The notes beneath the pieces are model-generated. The model searched no databases. It was not told the origin of the DNA and saw only the letters and a program-made list of their open reading frames with translations. Below, in pieces: positions 53,283 to 61,772 of a stretch of DNA of 64,000 nt. The position numbers were made by a program, and so were the translations under genes. The stretch lies in assembly GCF_902459525.1 (NCBI RefSeq), contig NZ_LR699166.1:969501-1033500 (forward strand). Reading direction: 5' to 3'. Numbering within the stretch: position 1 is the stretch's first letter; the number at the start of each line of letters is the position of its first letter. The stretch is from Sideroxydans sp. CL21. Lineage in GTDB: Bacteria; Pseudomonadota; Gammaproteobacteria; Burkholderiales; Gallionellaceae.

Positions 53283-53900
53283 ATGAAAAGACTATTCAAT
53301 CTGCATCGATATCCTCTGTATGCGAAAAAGCTGCATTGGGAAATTGCTTCCAAAGCTATTCTTGGACAGAAAGGCATATCCAAAACGGGGTCGATCGTAT
53401 GTTATGGCCTGCCAATAATTACACTATCGGCGAATAGCCATATCATTTTTGGCACCGGCATAGCGTTGCACTTGGATGCCAATCATACTGCATTGGGGGT
53501 ATCTCATCCGGTCATACTCAGAGCCCTATTACTGGGCGCATCCATATCTATCGGCGATAAAGCAGGCATGTCAGGCACCACGGTCTGCGCAGCGCGTTCT
53601 GTGTGTGTAGGAAATCGCTGCCTGATTGGTGCCGACGTGGTGATTGCCGATACAGATTTTCATCCGATTGCAATGGAGGACAGGCGATATAAGGGATTTG
53701 CTGACGCAATTTTACATCCGATTGAGATCGAAGACGATGTGTTTATTGGGGCAAGAGCAATAATTCTGAAGGAGGTAAAAATTGGTGAGGGTAGCGTGGT
53801 TGGTGCGGGTTCGGTAGTAACTACAGATGTGCCGACAGGCGTCGTAGTTGCGGGAAATCCAGCCAGGATCGTTAGCAAAATTCAAGACCCGGCATATTGA
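53283..53900 (+). CDS. Hexapeptide-repeat acyltransferase
   Basis: 205 residues. The C-terminal two thirds show left-handed beta-helix repeats of the LbetaH family: GDKAGMSGTTVCAARSVCVGNRCLIGADVVIADTD is broken by an insertion, then IEIEDDVFIGARAIILKEVKIGEGSVVGAGSVVTTDVP and GNPARIV. His and Asp in VIADTDFHP fit the catalytic site of WbbJ/NodL-type O-acetyltransferases. It probably acetylates a sugar of the polymer. Confidence 0.87.
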   Translation: MKRLFNLHRYPLYAKKLHWEIASKAILGQKGISKTGSIVCYGLPIITLSANSHIIFGTGIALHLDANHTALGVSHPVILRALLLGASISIGDKAGMSGTTVCAARSVCVGNRCLIGADVVIADTDFHPIAMEDRRYKGFADAILHPIEIEDDVFIGARAIILKEVKIGEGSVVGAGSVVTTDVPTGVVVAGNPARIVSKIQDPAY

Positions 53901-53904
53901 TCGC

Positions 53905-55284
53905 ATGGAAATAATTACATATCTTTCCATCGTCTTGCCCTTTGTCATTGTGTTCATTGTGGCATTGGGATTGTGTGCTTTGGCTGTCCTGCTTTTGAAC
54001 AGTGCAACGATTGCCATGGGGTTGATGGCTGCAACCCTGCTATTGGAAACTTCTTCATTGAAGCCACTTTCCCTTAACCTTGGCCTCTGGATATATCCCC
54101 CCGATCTGCTCACCATCCTGCTGTTGCCAGCCTTCTTTTACCGTCTGGTGATACTGAAAAAAATTGATGCGATACCTCGGGCCTGGTGGGTACTTGGGGC
54201 TGTGTGGATGCTACTGTTTGTCTGGGGCTTGACCCAGTACGGAACTGCAGCGGGGGTGGATTGCCGTCCATTCTTCTACCTGTGGCTGGGAGCGGCGTAT
54301 CTTTCCACGTTCGAATACGACGAAGCCTTTGCGCGCAGCTTTCTCAAGTTCTTCATGATCATGGGGGTGGGGATTTGTGTGATCGCCTATTACCGCTGGA
54401 CGATGGGGGCGATCGATAATGAATTCCGGCAGGATCTTGAAATGCTCGATACGACAGGTGTAGCACTGCTTCGAGTCGTACCGGCAAGCGCGGCCTTTAT
54501 CGTGACATGCGCTATGCTTGTTGCGGCTTTTCAGGCGGTGACTGATCAATCCAGGCGAATGGCTTGGCCACTAGTCATTCTGTTTGGCACTTCTGTAGTT
54601 GCAATGCAGCACCGTTCAGTCTGGATGGCAGCAATTGCCGGGTTCATTGCGCTGGCGTTGGCGCTGCAGCAGTTGCGCGCCGGGGCAGGGTCGAAGCTTT
54701 TCTCCATGGTGTTTGGGGTAATTGTAGTACTTGTCCTGATTGTGGCCAGCGGCCGCTTCCAGGGTGCAGTGAATTCGGTCGAAGATCAAGCGGAGCGTGC
54801 GACCAGCACCACCAGCGGTACTTTTGTGGGCCGGGTGGCGGGCTGGCAGACCTTGCTGAAAATGTGGATGGGGTCGGGTTCTGCAGTGACCTATCTGGTC
54901 GGCAAGCCATTCGGAAGTGGTTATGAACGCTACGCTTCGGAAACGAGTGGTGAAAAAATTGGCTATATGCCACATAACCAATATGTGCAGTTGCTCTATC
55001 GTGGCGGATTGGTTGGGCTGATTGCCTTTCTATGGACAGTTGGTCAAGGCATGCGTAGTTTGTGGGACAAACTGCGTCGCAAGGATGATGCTATGGCGCC
55101 GCTGCTGTTTGCCATGCTGATCGCTCATCTGATTTATTACATCCCTTACGGAATTGAGTATTCACAGATGATTTTGTTTGGCCTGCTGCTTGGGATGATT
55201 ACCAGCGAGAAAAATGAATCGAAAGTGACTGTAAGAAGCCTGAAGTTGTCACCAACCGCGAAACCATTGAAATTGGGTCGATGA
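53905..55284 (+). CDS. O-antigen ligase/polymerase (Wzy-like) membrane protein
   Basis: ATG 53905 chosen (frame opens at 53848 inside the acyltransferase); 459 residues. About 10-12 membrane helices and a large loop between helices near residue 300-360 carrying GRVAGWQTLLKMW and KPFGSGYERYASETS, followed by PHNQYVQLLYRGGLVGLIAF. These are features of the O-antigen ligase/Wzy family (PF04932). In this locus it is most likely the repeat-unit polymerase. Confidence 0.85.
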   Translation: MEIITYLSIVLPFVIVFIVALGLCALAVLLLNSATIAMGLMAATLLLETSSLKPLSLNLGLWIYPPDLLTILLLPAFFYRLVILKKIDAIPRAWWVLGAVWMLLFVWGLTQYGTAAGVDCRPFFYLWLGAAYLSTFEYDEAFARSFLKFFMIMGVGICVIAYYRWTMGAIDNEFRQDLEMLDTTGVALLRVVPASAAFIVTCAMLVAAFQAVTDQSRRMAWPLVILFGTSVVAMQHRSVWMAAIAGFIALALALQQLRAGAGSKLFSMVFGVIVVLVLIVASGRFQGAVNSVEDQAERATSTTSGTFVGRVAGWQTLLKMWMGSGSAVTYLVGKPFGSGYERYASETSGEKIGYMPHNQYVQLLYRGGLVGLIAFLWTVGQGMRSLWDKLRRKDDAMAPLLFAMLIAHLIYYIPYGIEYSQMILFGLLLGMITSEKNESKVTVRSLKLSPTAKPLKLGR

Positions 55285-56378
55285 TGTCACTAGCTGCTTT
55301 GCCTCGTTCCTCAGTAAGAATCCAATCTTTAGATGGATTACGCGGAGGTGCGGCTATATGTGTTGCGGTTATGCATTTTCAGGGCTGGTTCGCTCCATCT
55401 CATTTCCTTGATTTTGCTTACGTCGCTGTCGACCTCTTCTTTGTACTAAGCGGTGTTGTTATTGCCATGACATACGAGAGCCGTATTGTTGCAGGAATGA
55501 GTTGCGGGCAATTTCTGGGTAATCGTCTTGCACGTCTTTACCCTTTGTTCTTCCTGACAATGCTGGTTGGTTTGTCCCATTCATATGCCCTTTTCTTATC
55601 GGGCAAATTGGAGCCTGCTACTTGGTCCAGATTGAGTGATGAAATGTCTGTAGTTTCAAATTTCTTCATGCAGCCCTCCCTCAACGCCGAAGGCAAACAG
55701 GCGCTGTTTCCATTTGATGGACCCGCATGGTCTGTGTTTGCGGAAATTTGGGTAAACCTAGTATTTTTTCTTTGGGTCCAGGCGGGGCAGCGTTATCTGG
55801 CGCCTATCGTAGTGCTTGCGGCCGGTTGTCTCGTTTGGTTGGTTTTGCGGAGTGGCAGCATAGATGCCGGTTGGGGTGGAGCGCAGATACCTTTTGGCTT
55901 GCTTCGTGCAGTATCCGGATTTTTTATCGGCGTTACGATCTATCGCTACCGCGAGAAATTTGCCAATGTTCTAAGACATATATCTGTTGAGATTATCATT
56001 ATTGCCATCTTTCTTTATCCGAACCTGAAAGGCGGGCAATCCTTCAGCGATCTGTTTGTCGTATTGATCCTGATACCAGTCTGCGTTGGATGCGCAATGA
56101 AAGCGCACGCGTGGTTCCTGGAAAATAGGCTAATGCAGTGGTTGGGCATGATCTCTTATTCGATATATCTCTGGCAGTCCCCATACACTCTCTGGTTTTC
56201 TTCAGTCGCAAGGCAGGTTTTCAAGCTTGATCTGGACAGTCATAACCCGCTTATGGGTATCACATGGCTCGCAGGCCTTTTGACTCTAGCATGGCTTTCA
56301 TATTATCTCGTAGAGATTCCGTCGCAGAGGGGAATCAAGAAACTGCTGTATGGAAAAATTAAAATGGTTACCAATTAG
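55281..56378 (+). CDS. Acyltransferase 3 family membrane protein
   Basis: 365 residues; ATG overlaps the previous stop (ATGA). Ten hydrophobic helices with the OafA/YrhL signatures: SLDGLRGGAAICVAVMHF at the N-terminus (catalytic His in the first helix) and YVAVDLFFVLSGVVIAM, later MISYSIYLWQSPYT. Such proteins add O-acetyl or succinyl groups to surface sugars. With the hexapeptide enzyme it makes two acyl-modifying enzymes in the cluster. Confidence 0.92.
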   Translation: MMSLAALPRSSVRIQSLDGLRGGAAICVAVMHFQGWFAPSHFLDFAYVAVDLFFVLSGVVIAMTYESRIVAGMSCGQFLGNRLARLYPLFFLTMLVGLSHSYALFLSGKLEPATWSRLSDEMSVVSNFFMQPSLNAEGKQALFPFDGPAWSVFAEIWVNLVFFLWVQAGQRYLAPIVVLAAGCLVWLVLRSGSIDAGWGGAQIPFGLLRAVSGFFIGVTIYRYREKFANVLRHISVEIIIIAIFLYPNLKGGQSFSDLFVVLILIPVCVGCAMKAHAWFLENRLMQWLGMISYSIYLWQSPYTLWFSSVARQVFKLDLDSHNPLMGITWLAGLLTLAWLSYYLVEIPSQRGIKKLLYGKIKMVTN

Positions 56379-56430
56379 CATACTTTTTATATGTATGGAG
56401 TCTTACCTACAGCTTTTGAAGTGAGTATAT

Positions 56431-57315
56431 ATGCCTGAAATAAGCATTGCTGCTGTCCTGACTTGCTTCAACCGCAAGGACAAAACTGGGGATTGTCTCG
56501 ATGCACTGTTTAGTGCGGCGCAGCGCATGTCCGATCGTATTCGGCTGCATGTCATAGTCACTGATGACGGCAGCAGCGACGGCACGGGCGAGATGCTACA
56601 GAGCCGTTTTCCTCAAGTGGAGGTATTGCATGGCAATGGCGGGTTGTACTGGAATGGCGGTATGCGTGTAGCTTTTGGCCGGGCGTTGGAGCAGGGATAC
56701 GATTTCTATTTGTGGGTTAATGATGACACGACCTTGTTTCCGGACTGTCTGGAAAAATTGCTGGCTACACATGACGCGCAGGTTGCAAGCACCGGGCGTG
56801 GCGGTCTTGTGGTTGGTTCGACTTGCAATGACGAGGGGCAAGTGAGTTATGGCGGGCTGCGCCGCCAGACTGGAGGCAAGCTTTTGCAGTTTTGCCTGGT
56901 GGAGCCGACCGCGCAGCCTCAATCATGCGAGAGTACCAACGGCAACTGTTTGCTTGTTTCTGCGCAGGCAGCTCTAAGGCTCGGCAATCTGGAAGCGGCC
57001 TACGTGCATTCCATGGGCGATATGGACTATGGCTTGCGGGCAACCAAGGCGGGTATTCCGCTCTGGGTAATGCCGGGCTTTGTCGGCAAATGTGGCAACG
57101 ACCATCCGGTAGGTGGCTCGTATCTGGATCAGTCATTACCGTTTTCGGTGCGCTGGAAAAAGGCATTGTCACCCAAGGAATTGTCTCCGCATGCCTGGGG
57201 CGTGTTTTGCAAGCGCCACGCAGGACCATTATGGCCGCTATATTGGGCTTGGCCTTATGTCAAGATCGTGCTCACTTCTATCACGGTCAAATTCACTTCC
57301 GCAGGGAGAGTTTGA
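56431..57315 (+). CDS. Glycosyltransferase family 2, rhamnosyltransferase-like
   Basis: 294 residues. GT-A fold with TCFNRKDKTGDCLDAL, VTDDGSSDGTGEML, NGGLYWNGGMRVAFGRAL and the metal-binding WVNDDTTL. The NGGLYWNGGM stretch resembles WbbL-type rhamnosyl/fucosyltransferases. A C-terminal MGDMDYGLRATKAG helps define the acceptor site. Given the GDP-fucose genes it may use a 6-deoxyhexose donor; this is inference. Its stop overlaps the next start (TGATG). Confidence 0.88.
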   Translation: MPEISIAAVLTCFNRKDKTGDCLDALFSAAQRMSDRIRLHVIVTDDGSSDGTGEMLQSRFPQVEVLHGNGGLYWNGGMRVAFGRALEQGYDFYLWVNDDTTLFPDCLEKLLATHDAQVASTGRGGLVVGSTCNDEGQVSYGGLRRQTGGKLLQFCLVEPTAQPQSCESTNGNCLLVSAQAALRLGNLEAAYVHSMGDMDYGLRATKAGIPLWVMPGFVGKCGNDHPVGGSYLDQSLPFSVRWKKALSPKELSPHAWGVFCKRHAGPLWPLYWAWPYVKIVLTSITVKFTSAGRV

Positions 57316-58658
57316 TGTTGTGGAAGTCTGCCACGCACGACAGAACAAGTAAAACAGGACTGCTAGCGGCAGTCGCATTTGTTTTGGTTTTGTCGGCGGG
57401 TATCAGCCTGACCGGACGTGCAGACCCGTATCAGGAAGCGACGTCGGGCCGTGAGCCGCTTATCGGTTTGCCGTATTTCGGCACGCATTTCCATCGGCTG
57501 GTATTGACCCAGGGTGAGAAGAATTTGCAGACGATTTGGCCGGCTTCCAGTATCGGTGCAATTCGACTCTGGGACTCCGGCGTCTGGTGGGCAGGAATAG
57601 AACCAAGACCCGGGCAATGGGATTTTGATCGTGTTGATGCTTACGTGCAGTATGCAACTGCCCATCACGCGGAAGTTCTGTTTGTCCTGGGAGGAGGCAC
57701 CCCGCAGTGGGCATCTGCGCGGCCCGAGGAGAAATGTTCCTATGGACTGGGTTGTGCAGCTGAGCCGGTGAGAATGGCGCACTGGGAAGAATACGTGCGC
57801 CGGGTGGTGCAGCGCTACCGTGGACATATCAAGGCATATGAACTTTGGAACGAACCGAATTTTTCCGATATACCGCGTGACCTTAATGCACCGGGTTTCT
57901 ATACAGGCAGTGTGGCCAACATGGTGGAGATGGCAAGGATAACGCGCAAGGTTCTGGATGAAAATGATCCCGGTGCTTTGCTCAGTACGCCGGGATTTGT
58001 GAACGGGTCGGACCGCCTGGAATTATTTCTATCCTCCGGTGGGAAAAAATATGTGCAGGCGGTTGCATACCATTTTTATTCCGAGAATTCGGACCAATTC
58101 GTCAAACAGATTATTGAAGTGCGCGACATCATGAAGCGACAGGGACTGGAACACCTTCCGCTATGGAATACCGAGACCGGTGTGGAAGTGTCGGGGACGA
58201 ACGATCCACCCTCCAGCACCGCTTCGCATAGCCAGAAGGAAGCCGCAGAAAAGCTGGCGCGCTTCCTGATTCTGGGGGCCTCGGCCGGGCTGGAACATTT
58301 CTATCACTACGCGTGGGATAACGAGCGCACCGGCATGATGAACCACTTGGGCGAGCCGATGCCGAATCTGCCTGCCTATGAAAAAGTACAGAGCTGGTTG
58401 CTCGGCTCCAAGATGCTGGGTTGCAGGAAAGTGTTTCCATCTACCGTCGCATGTGAAGGCAAACATGAGGGAGCCAGATTCATGATCGCGTGGTCGGGCA
58501 ATGCAGCTACCTACTCATTGCCTGCGCCGCCCGGCTGGGCGATCGCATCCATGGAGCATCTTCTGGATGGCAATGCCACACCGGCAAGTCAGGGTCACCC
58601 AGACCGTATCGAATTGGATCCGCAGCCCCTGTATATCCGGTACAAGCCGCAGCAATAG
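57315..58658 (+). CDS. Secreted glycoside hydrolase, PslG/GH39-like
   Basis: The frame is open from 56892, but ATG 57315 behind CAGGGAGAGTTTG marks the start: 447 residues. A signal-anchor helix (about 13-35) precedes a clan-A TIM barrel: FGTHFHRL, IRLWDSGVWWAGIEPRPGQW, acid/base Glu in AYELWNEPNF and nucleophile Glu in LWNTETG. The layout matches GH39-like enzymes such as PslG of Pseudomonas, a periplasmic hydrolase found in exopolysaccharide operons that trims or releases polymer. A similar role here is likely. Confidence 0.85.
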   Translation: MLWKSATHDRTSKTGLLAAVAFVLVLSAGISLTGRADPYQEATSGREPLIGLPYFGTHFHRLVLTQGEKNLQTIWPASSIGAIRLWDSGVWWAGIEPRPGQWDFDRVDAYVQYATAHHAEVLFVLGGGTPQWASARPEEKCSYGLGCAAEPVRMAHWEEYVRRVVQRYRGHIKAYELWNEPNFSDIPRDLNAPGFYTGSVANMVEMARITRKVLDENDPGALLSTPGFVNGSDRLELFLSSGGKKYVQAVAYHFYSENSDQFVKQIIEVRDIMKRQGLEHLPLWNTETGVEVSGTNDPPSSTASHSQKEAAEKLARFLILGASAGLEHFYHYAWDNERTGMMNHLGEPMPNLPAYEKVQSWLLGSKMLGCRKVFPSTVACEGKHEGARFMIAWSGNAATYSLPAPPGWAIASMEHLLDGNATPASQGHPDRIELDPQPLYIRYKPQQ

Positions 58659-58681
58659 ATCAAAATGACTTGAGAATCAAT

Positions 58682-59701
58682 ATGAATATATCCGACAAAT
58701 CGTTGCTGTTTGCCACGGCGTTCTACCACGCCGAGGGGCGTTCGCCCAATGCATGGACGTTTTCCGAACGATCCAAGCTGGACATGTACTACCGGTGTAT
58801 GGTCGTCTGCTATGCCTCCATACGACGCCTGTATCCGGATGCGAAGATGGCACTGTTCTCCAACCGGGAATTGCCGGAGCCCTTTAACAGTCAGCTGAAA
58901 TCGCTAGAGGTGCGCACAATGTTCTGCGCAAGCGGTTACGTCGACGACACTGCTTTCAAGAACGGTTTTCCGGGTTGCCTGTTTACACTGGATGTAATTG
59001 AACATCTGGCGTATCAGCAAAATGATTTTTCCCACCTGATCCTGCTGGATTCGGATTGCATCGTTCGCGACAGACTGGATGGCTTGCTGGACAAACTGGA
59101 GAGCAATGAAGAAACAGTCTATGCCTATGAGCCCGGTTACCCGACCAACATGGTTGCCAATGGTCAGTCACGCGCATCGCTGACGCTTGCACTGAGTTAT
59201 TTCTCCGGGCAGATGATCGCCCCTCCGGTTCCATTATATGGAGGGGAGTTCTATGCGCTCTCTGCCAAATCGTTGGAGAAATTGGCAATGCGTATTGCAG
59301 TATTTTGGGAGTGGATGAAAGCTGAAGGTATCCAGATATTTGGCGACAATCTGACGGAAGAGCATGTCATGAGCGTTGTTCTGGCGCAGTCTGGCAACAA
59401 CGTTCATGGCGCAAGTGCATTGGTCAAACGGATATGGACAGCAGCGGTATTTTCGACGGTAAATGGAATCGAATCCGGGATACCGATCTGGCATTTGCCC
59501 TCGGAAAAAAAGAAGGGCTTCGTAAAATTGTATCAACACTGGCTGGACTACAAAGGCTTTGCCGGGTTAAACAACGATGATTTCAAGCGTCTGGTTGATA
59601 ACCATATTCCGCTGCATGTGGGTGGCCGGAAATACCCGGGAAGAACCGCCTTGCTCAGGCTGCGCAATGCGGGAAAAGTCCTTGTGACCGGGCGTTTGTA
59701 G
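58682..59701 (+). CDS. Putative GT-A glycosyltransferase, family not assigned
   Basis: The true start is ATG 58682 (frame opens at 58490 inside the hydrolase); 339 residues. The metal-binding DxD element is visible in SHLILLDSDCIVRD, preceded by YPDAKMALFSNRELPEP, as in GT8-like nucleotide-diphosphosugar transferases. The remainder (GGEFYALSAKSLEKLAMRI, HVMSVVLAQSGN, IPLHVGGRKYPGR) fits a donor/acceptor-binding half. I did not recognise a named family. Position, 23 bp after the hydrolase, supports a role in the same polymer pathway. Confidence 0.6.
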   Translation: MNISDKSLLFATAFYHAEGRSPNAWTFSERSKLDMYYRCMVVCYASIRRLYPDAKMALFSNRELPEPFNSQLKSLEVRTMFCASGYVDDTAFKNGFPGCLFTLDVIEHLAYQQNDFSHLILLDSDCIVRDRLDGLLDKLESNEETVYAYEPGYPTNMVANGQSRASLTLALSYFSGQMIAPPVPLYGGEFYALSAKSLEKLAMRIAVFWEWMKAEGIQIFGDNLTEEHVMSVVLAQSGNNVHGASALVKRIWTAAVFSTVNGIESGIPIWHLPSEKKKGFVKLYQHWLDYKGFAGLNNDDFKRLVDNHIPLHVGGRKYPGRTALLRLRNAGKVLVTGRL

Positions 59702-59842
59702 TCTCTCAACACACCGCGCTACGCGTGGCACTGAGTAAAACAGCTAGACATCGACCAGGCTGCATAACAACTCAGCCAAGTTGCTGGTTATCGGGGCGAA
59801 CGGGAAATATATGCAAAGAAAACCCATTATGCTGGATTTTGA

Positions 59843-60625
59843 TTATTGAAACTTTTCCATTGCACTAATTATCTGATCCCTCGACCAAAGGCACATTTCC
59901 CGCGAAGTCTCGCGTGGTATTGTGTCGTCAATTCTGTATAAAACATCTTTGGGGAAGTTGTACGGAGCTGAAAACAAATCTATCAAACGAAAAGACCCGG
60001 TTACTATATCTTGGTTACTAAATGCGCCATTATTGACATAGGTAGTGGTCAGCAGGTACGGGATTCCTGAATCAATAAAATTTTGAAGAGCCAGCTTTGT
60101 GTCCTTGTAGGCCAGGTGAAACAAACAATCTCTGCATATCATCAAATCGGATGCTGGAAAGCTATCCTTAGTGATGTCCATATGAATAAATGTCGTTTTG
60201 GCGTTTTTGTAATTTGAATTGTGTGCGTCGACCAGGGCGCGGACGATGTCGCCTCCAATGTAGTTGACCTGTATATTCTTGAGCGCTTCTCTCATCCAAT
60301 GAAAATCTCCGCAGGGGGCATCGAATATCGTTTGAATCGAGAACTTTTCAACAAGCCCCGGCAACTGCCGCCTCAAGTTTTGAGACGCTTCAAGGGTGGA
60401 GCCGTTTCCGCTGACGCTTTCAAAATTACCCCAGTAGTTATTACGATAGATTTCAGTAAACCTGTCCTCAATGTTTTGGAATCTGGAAACTTTCTCTTCA
60501 ATGGTTTGTTTTCGAATCACTCTTCGATACAAAACTCTAAATGAGTGTTCTGTCAATTTATAAATGGTACGAGGTATTCCTATGCTGTTGAACGAGGCTG
60601 AGATTTTACTGACGATTTTGTTCAT
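59843..60625 (-). CDS. Class I SAM-dependent methyltransferase, inverted in the Eps cluster
   Basis: 260 residues, on the minus strand inside a run of plus-strand genes. The SAM loop is TIFDAPCGDFHWMREAL, followed by YIGGDIVRALVDAHN and DLMICRDCLFHLAYKD. The basic N-terminus (IYKLTEHSFRVLYRRVIRK) may contact membranes or glycolipid. The gene and its flanks are visibly AT-richer than the surrounding genes, suggesting separate acquisition. It could methylate a sugar of the polymer, as such enzymes often do in polysaccharide loci. Confidence 0.75.
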   Translation of the reverse strand: MNKIVSKISASFNSIGIPRTIYKLTEHSFRVLYRRVIRKQTIEEKVSRFQNIEDRFTEIYRNNYWGNFESVSGNGSTLEASQNLRRQLPGLVEKFSIQTIFDAPCGDFHWMREALKNIQVNYIGGDIVRALVDAHNSNYKNAKTTFIHMDITKDSFPASDLMICRDCLFHLAYKDTKLALQNFIDSGIPYLLTTTYVNNGAFSNQDIVTGSFRLIDLFSAPYNFPKDVLYRIDDTIPRETSREMCLWSRDQIISAMEKFQ

Positions 60626-60975
60626 AGTGTTTTCAGAGGATTATTGAGAAGAGGGGGGCAAAGGTGGTCATGCCCATTGCAAGAATATTCTCCCGAATAT
60701 AGTTCCATAAGATGACAGATATGCGACGGGTTAATAGTCCTCTTGAGCTAAATTTGAGTAACTACCGATATTTTGTTCCTCGCGGGGACTACAGTGAACT
60801 ATGAATTCATTCTGACTCAGTAAACCCTTTGTAATATCACTGAGAGACAATCTTATGAGGCAGAGAGGTTGCCGGCGTCCATTTCCTCAGGCCGTTTATT
60901 GCCCGGTGAAATCGTTTATCCGCATGACGAATATCGTTTTTAATTACTTTCGAATACATTTAGGACTTTCGGGAC
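60626..60975. other. 350-bp intergenic region, AT-rich
   Basis: No credible gene. Between divergent methyltransferase genes, so it should hold promoters for both. The base composition is lower in GC than the neighbouring plus-strand genes. No clear insertion-sequence ends or target duplications were seen. Confidence 0.4.
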
Positions 60976-61692
60976 ATGGATATAAGCAGCGAAATCAAAT
61001 TGCAGCGGGATTACTACGCACGGACTGCAAACGTATACGAAGAGCTGCATGTGCAGGAGGGCGACGAACACTATTTTGCCCTGGCCTGGATGGCAGCATT
61101 GATTGGACAGTATGGATACCGTTCGGTACTCGATGTCGGTGCGGGAACCGGAAGAGGTTTGATTTTCCTGAAAACCATGTTCCCCGGGCTGAGAGTGGTC
61201 GGTGTTGAGCCTTCCCCGGAGTTGCGCCAGATTGGCCATGACAAGGGATTGAGCCAAGAGGAACTGAGAGACGGTGATGCACTCAATCTGGCGTTTGCCA
61301 ATGGCGCATTTGATCTGGTGTGCGAGTTTGGGGTGTTGCATCATGTCAAGTATCCGCGCCAGATGCTGGGAGAGATGCTGCGCGTGGCCAAGTCCGGCTT
61401 GTTTGTCTCGGATGACAATCACTTTGCCTGTGGCTCACTGCCTAACCAGATTACCAAGCGTTTTCTGCGCAGCATGCATCTATGGAAGGCGGCCTATTGG
61501 CTGCGCACCGGGGGCAAGTGCTACGCTATTAGCGAAGGTGATGGCCTGTCCTACGCCTATTCTGTATTCGACGATTACGATTTCATCCGCAAGCGCTGCA
61601 AGCAAGTTCATATGGTCAACACTTGCGGCAGCGGTGCCAACCTTTACCGCTCTGCCCAGAATGTGGCGCTGTTCGGGCGCAAGCATCCATAG
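60976..61692 (+). CDS. Class I SAM-dependent methyltransferase
   Basis: 238 residues. UbiE/Methyltransf_11-type: SVLDVGAGTGRGLIFLK (motif I), VVGVEPSPEL (motif post I), FANGAFDLVCEFGVLHHVKYPRQMLGEMLRVAK (motifs II/III). The N-terminal segment carries SSEIKLQRDYYARTANVYEE. Located among glycosyltransferase genes, it likely O-methylates a sugar or lipid-linked intermediate. It is unrelated in detail to the inverted methyltransferase next door. Confidence 0.87.
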   Translation: MDISSEIKLQRDYYARTANVYEELHVQEGDEHYFALAWMAALIGQYGYRSVLDVGAGTGRGLIFLKTMFPGLRVVGVEPSPELRQIGHDKGLSQEELRDGDALNLAFANGAFDLVCEFGVLHHVKYPRQMLGEMLRVAKSGLFVSDDNHFACGSLPNQITKRFLRSMHLWKAAYWLRTGGKCYAISEGDGLSYAYSVFDDYDFIRKRCKQVHMVNTCGSGANLYRSAQNVALFGRKHP

Positions 61693-61772
61693 TGTCAACT
61701 AAGCTGTGATGTGACAGCCTGGGTGGCAGACGAATTCACAAAGGTGTCACAAGACTAGGCCAAACTCCGCTG

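Noticed and set aside
56892-57314. N-terminal extension of the PslG-like hydrolase
   Set aside because: It overlaps the glycosyltransferase gene throughout, has no domain, and the ATG at 57315 has a good ribosome binding site and signal-anchor sequence.
58490-58681. N-terminal extension of the GT-A protein
   Set aside because: Lies inside the hydrolase gene; ATG 58682 gives a normal start.
59843-60975. Insertion sequence around the inverted methyltransferase
   Set aside because: No transposase, terminal repeats or target duplication could be found; only base composition and orientation are unusual.
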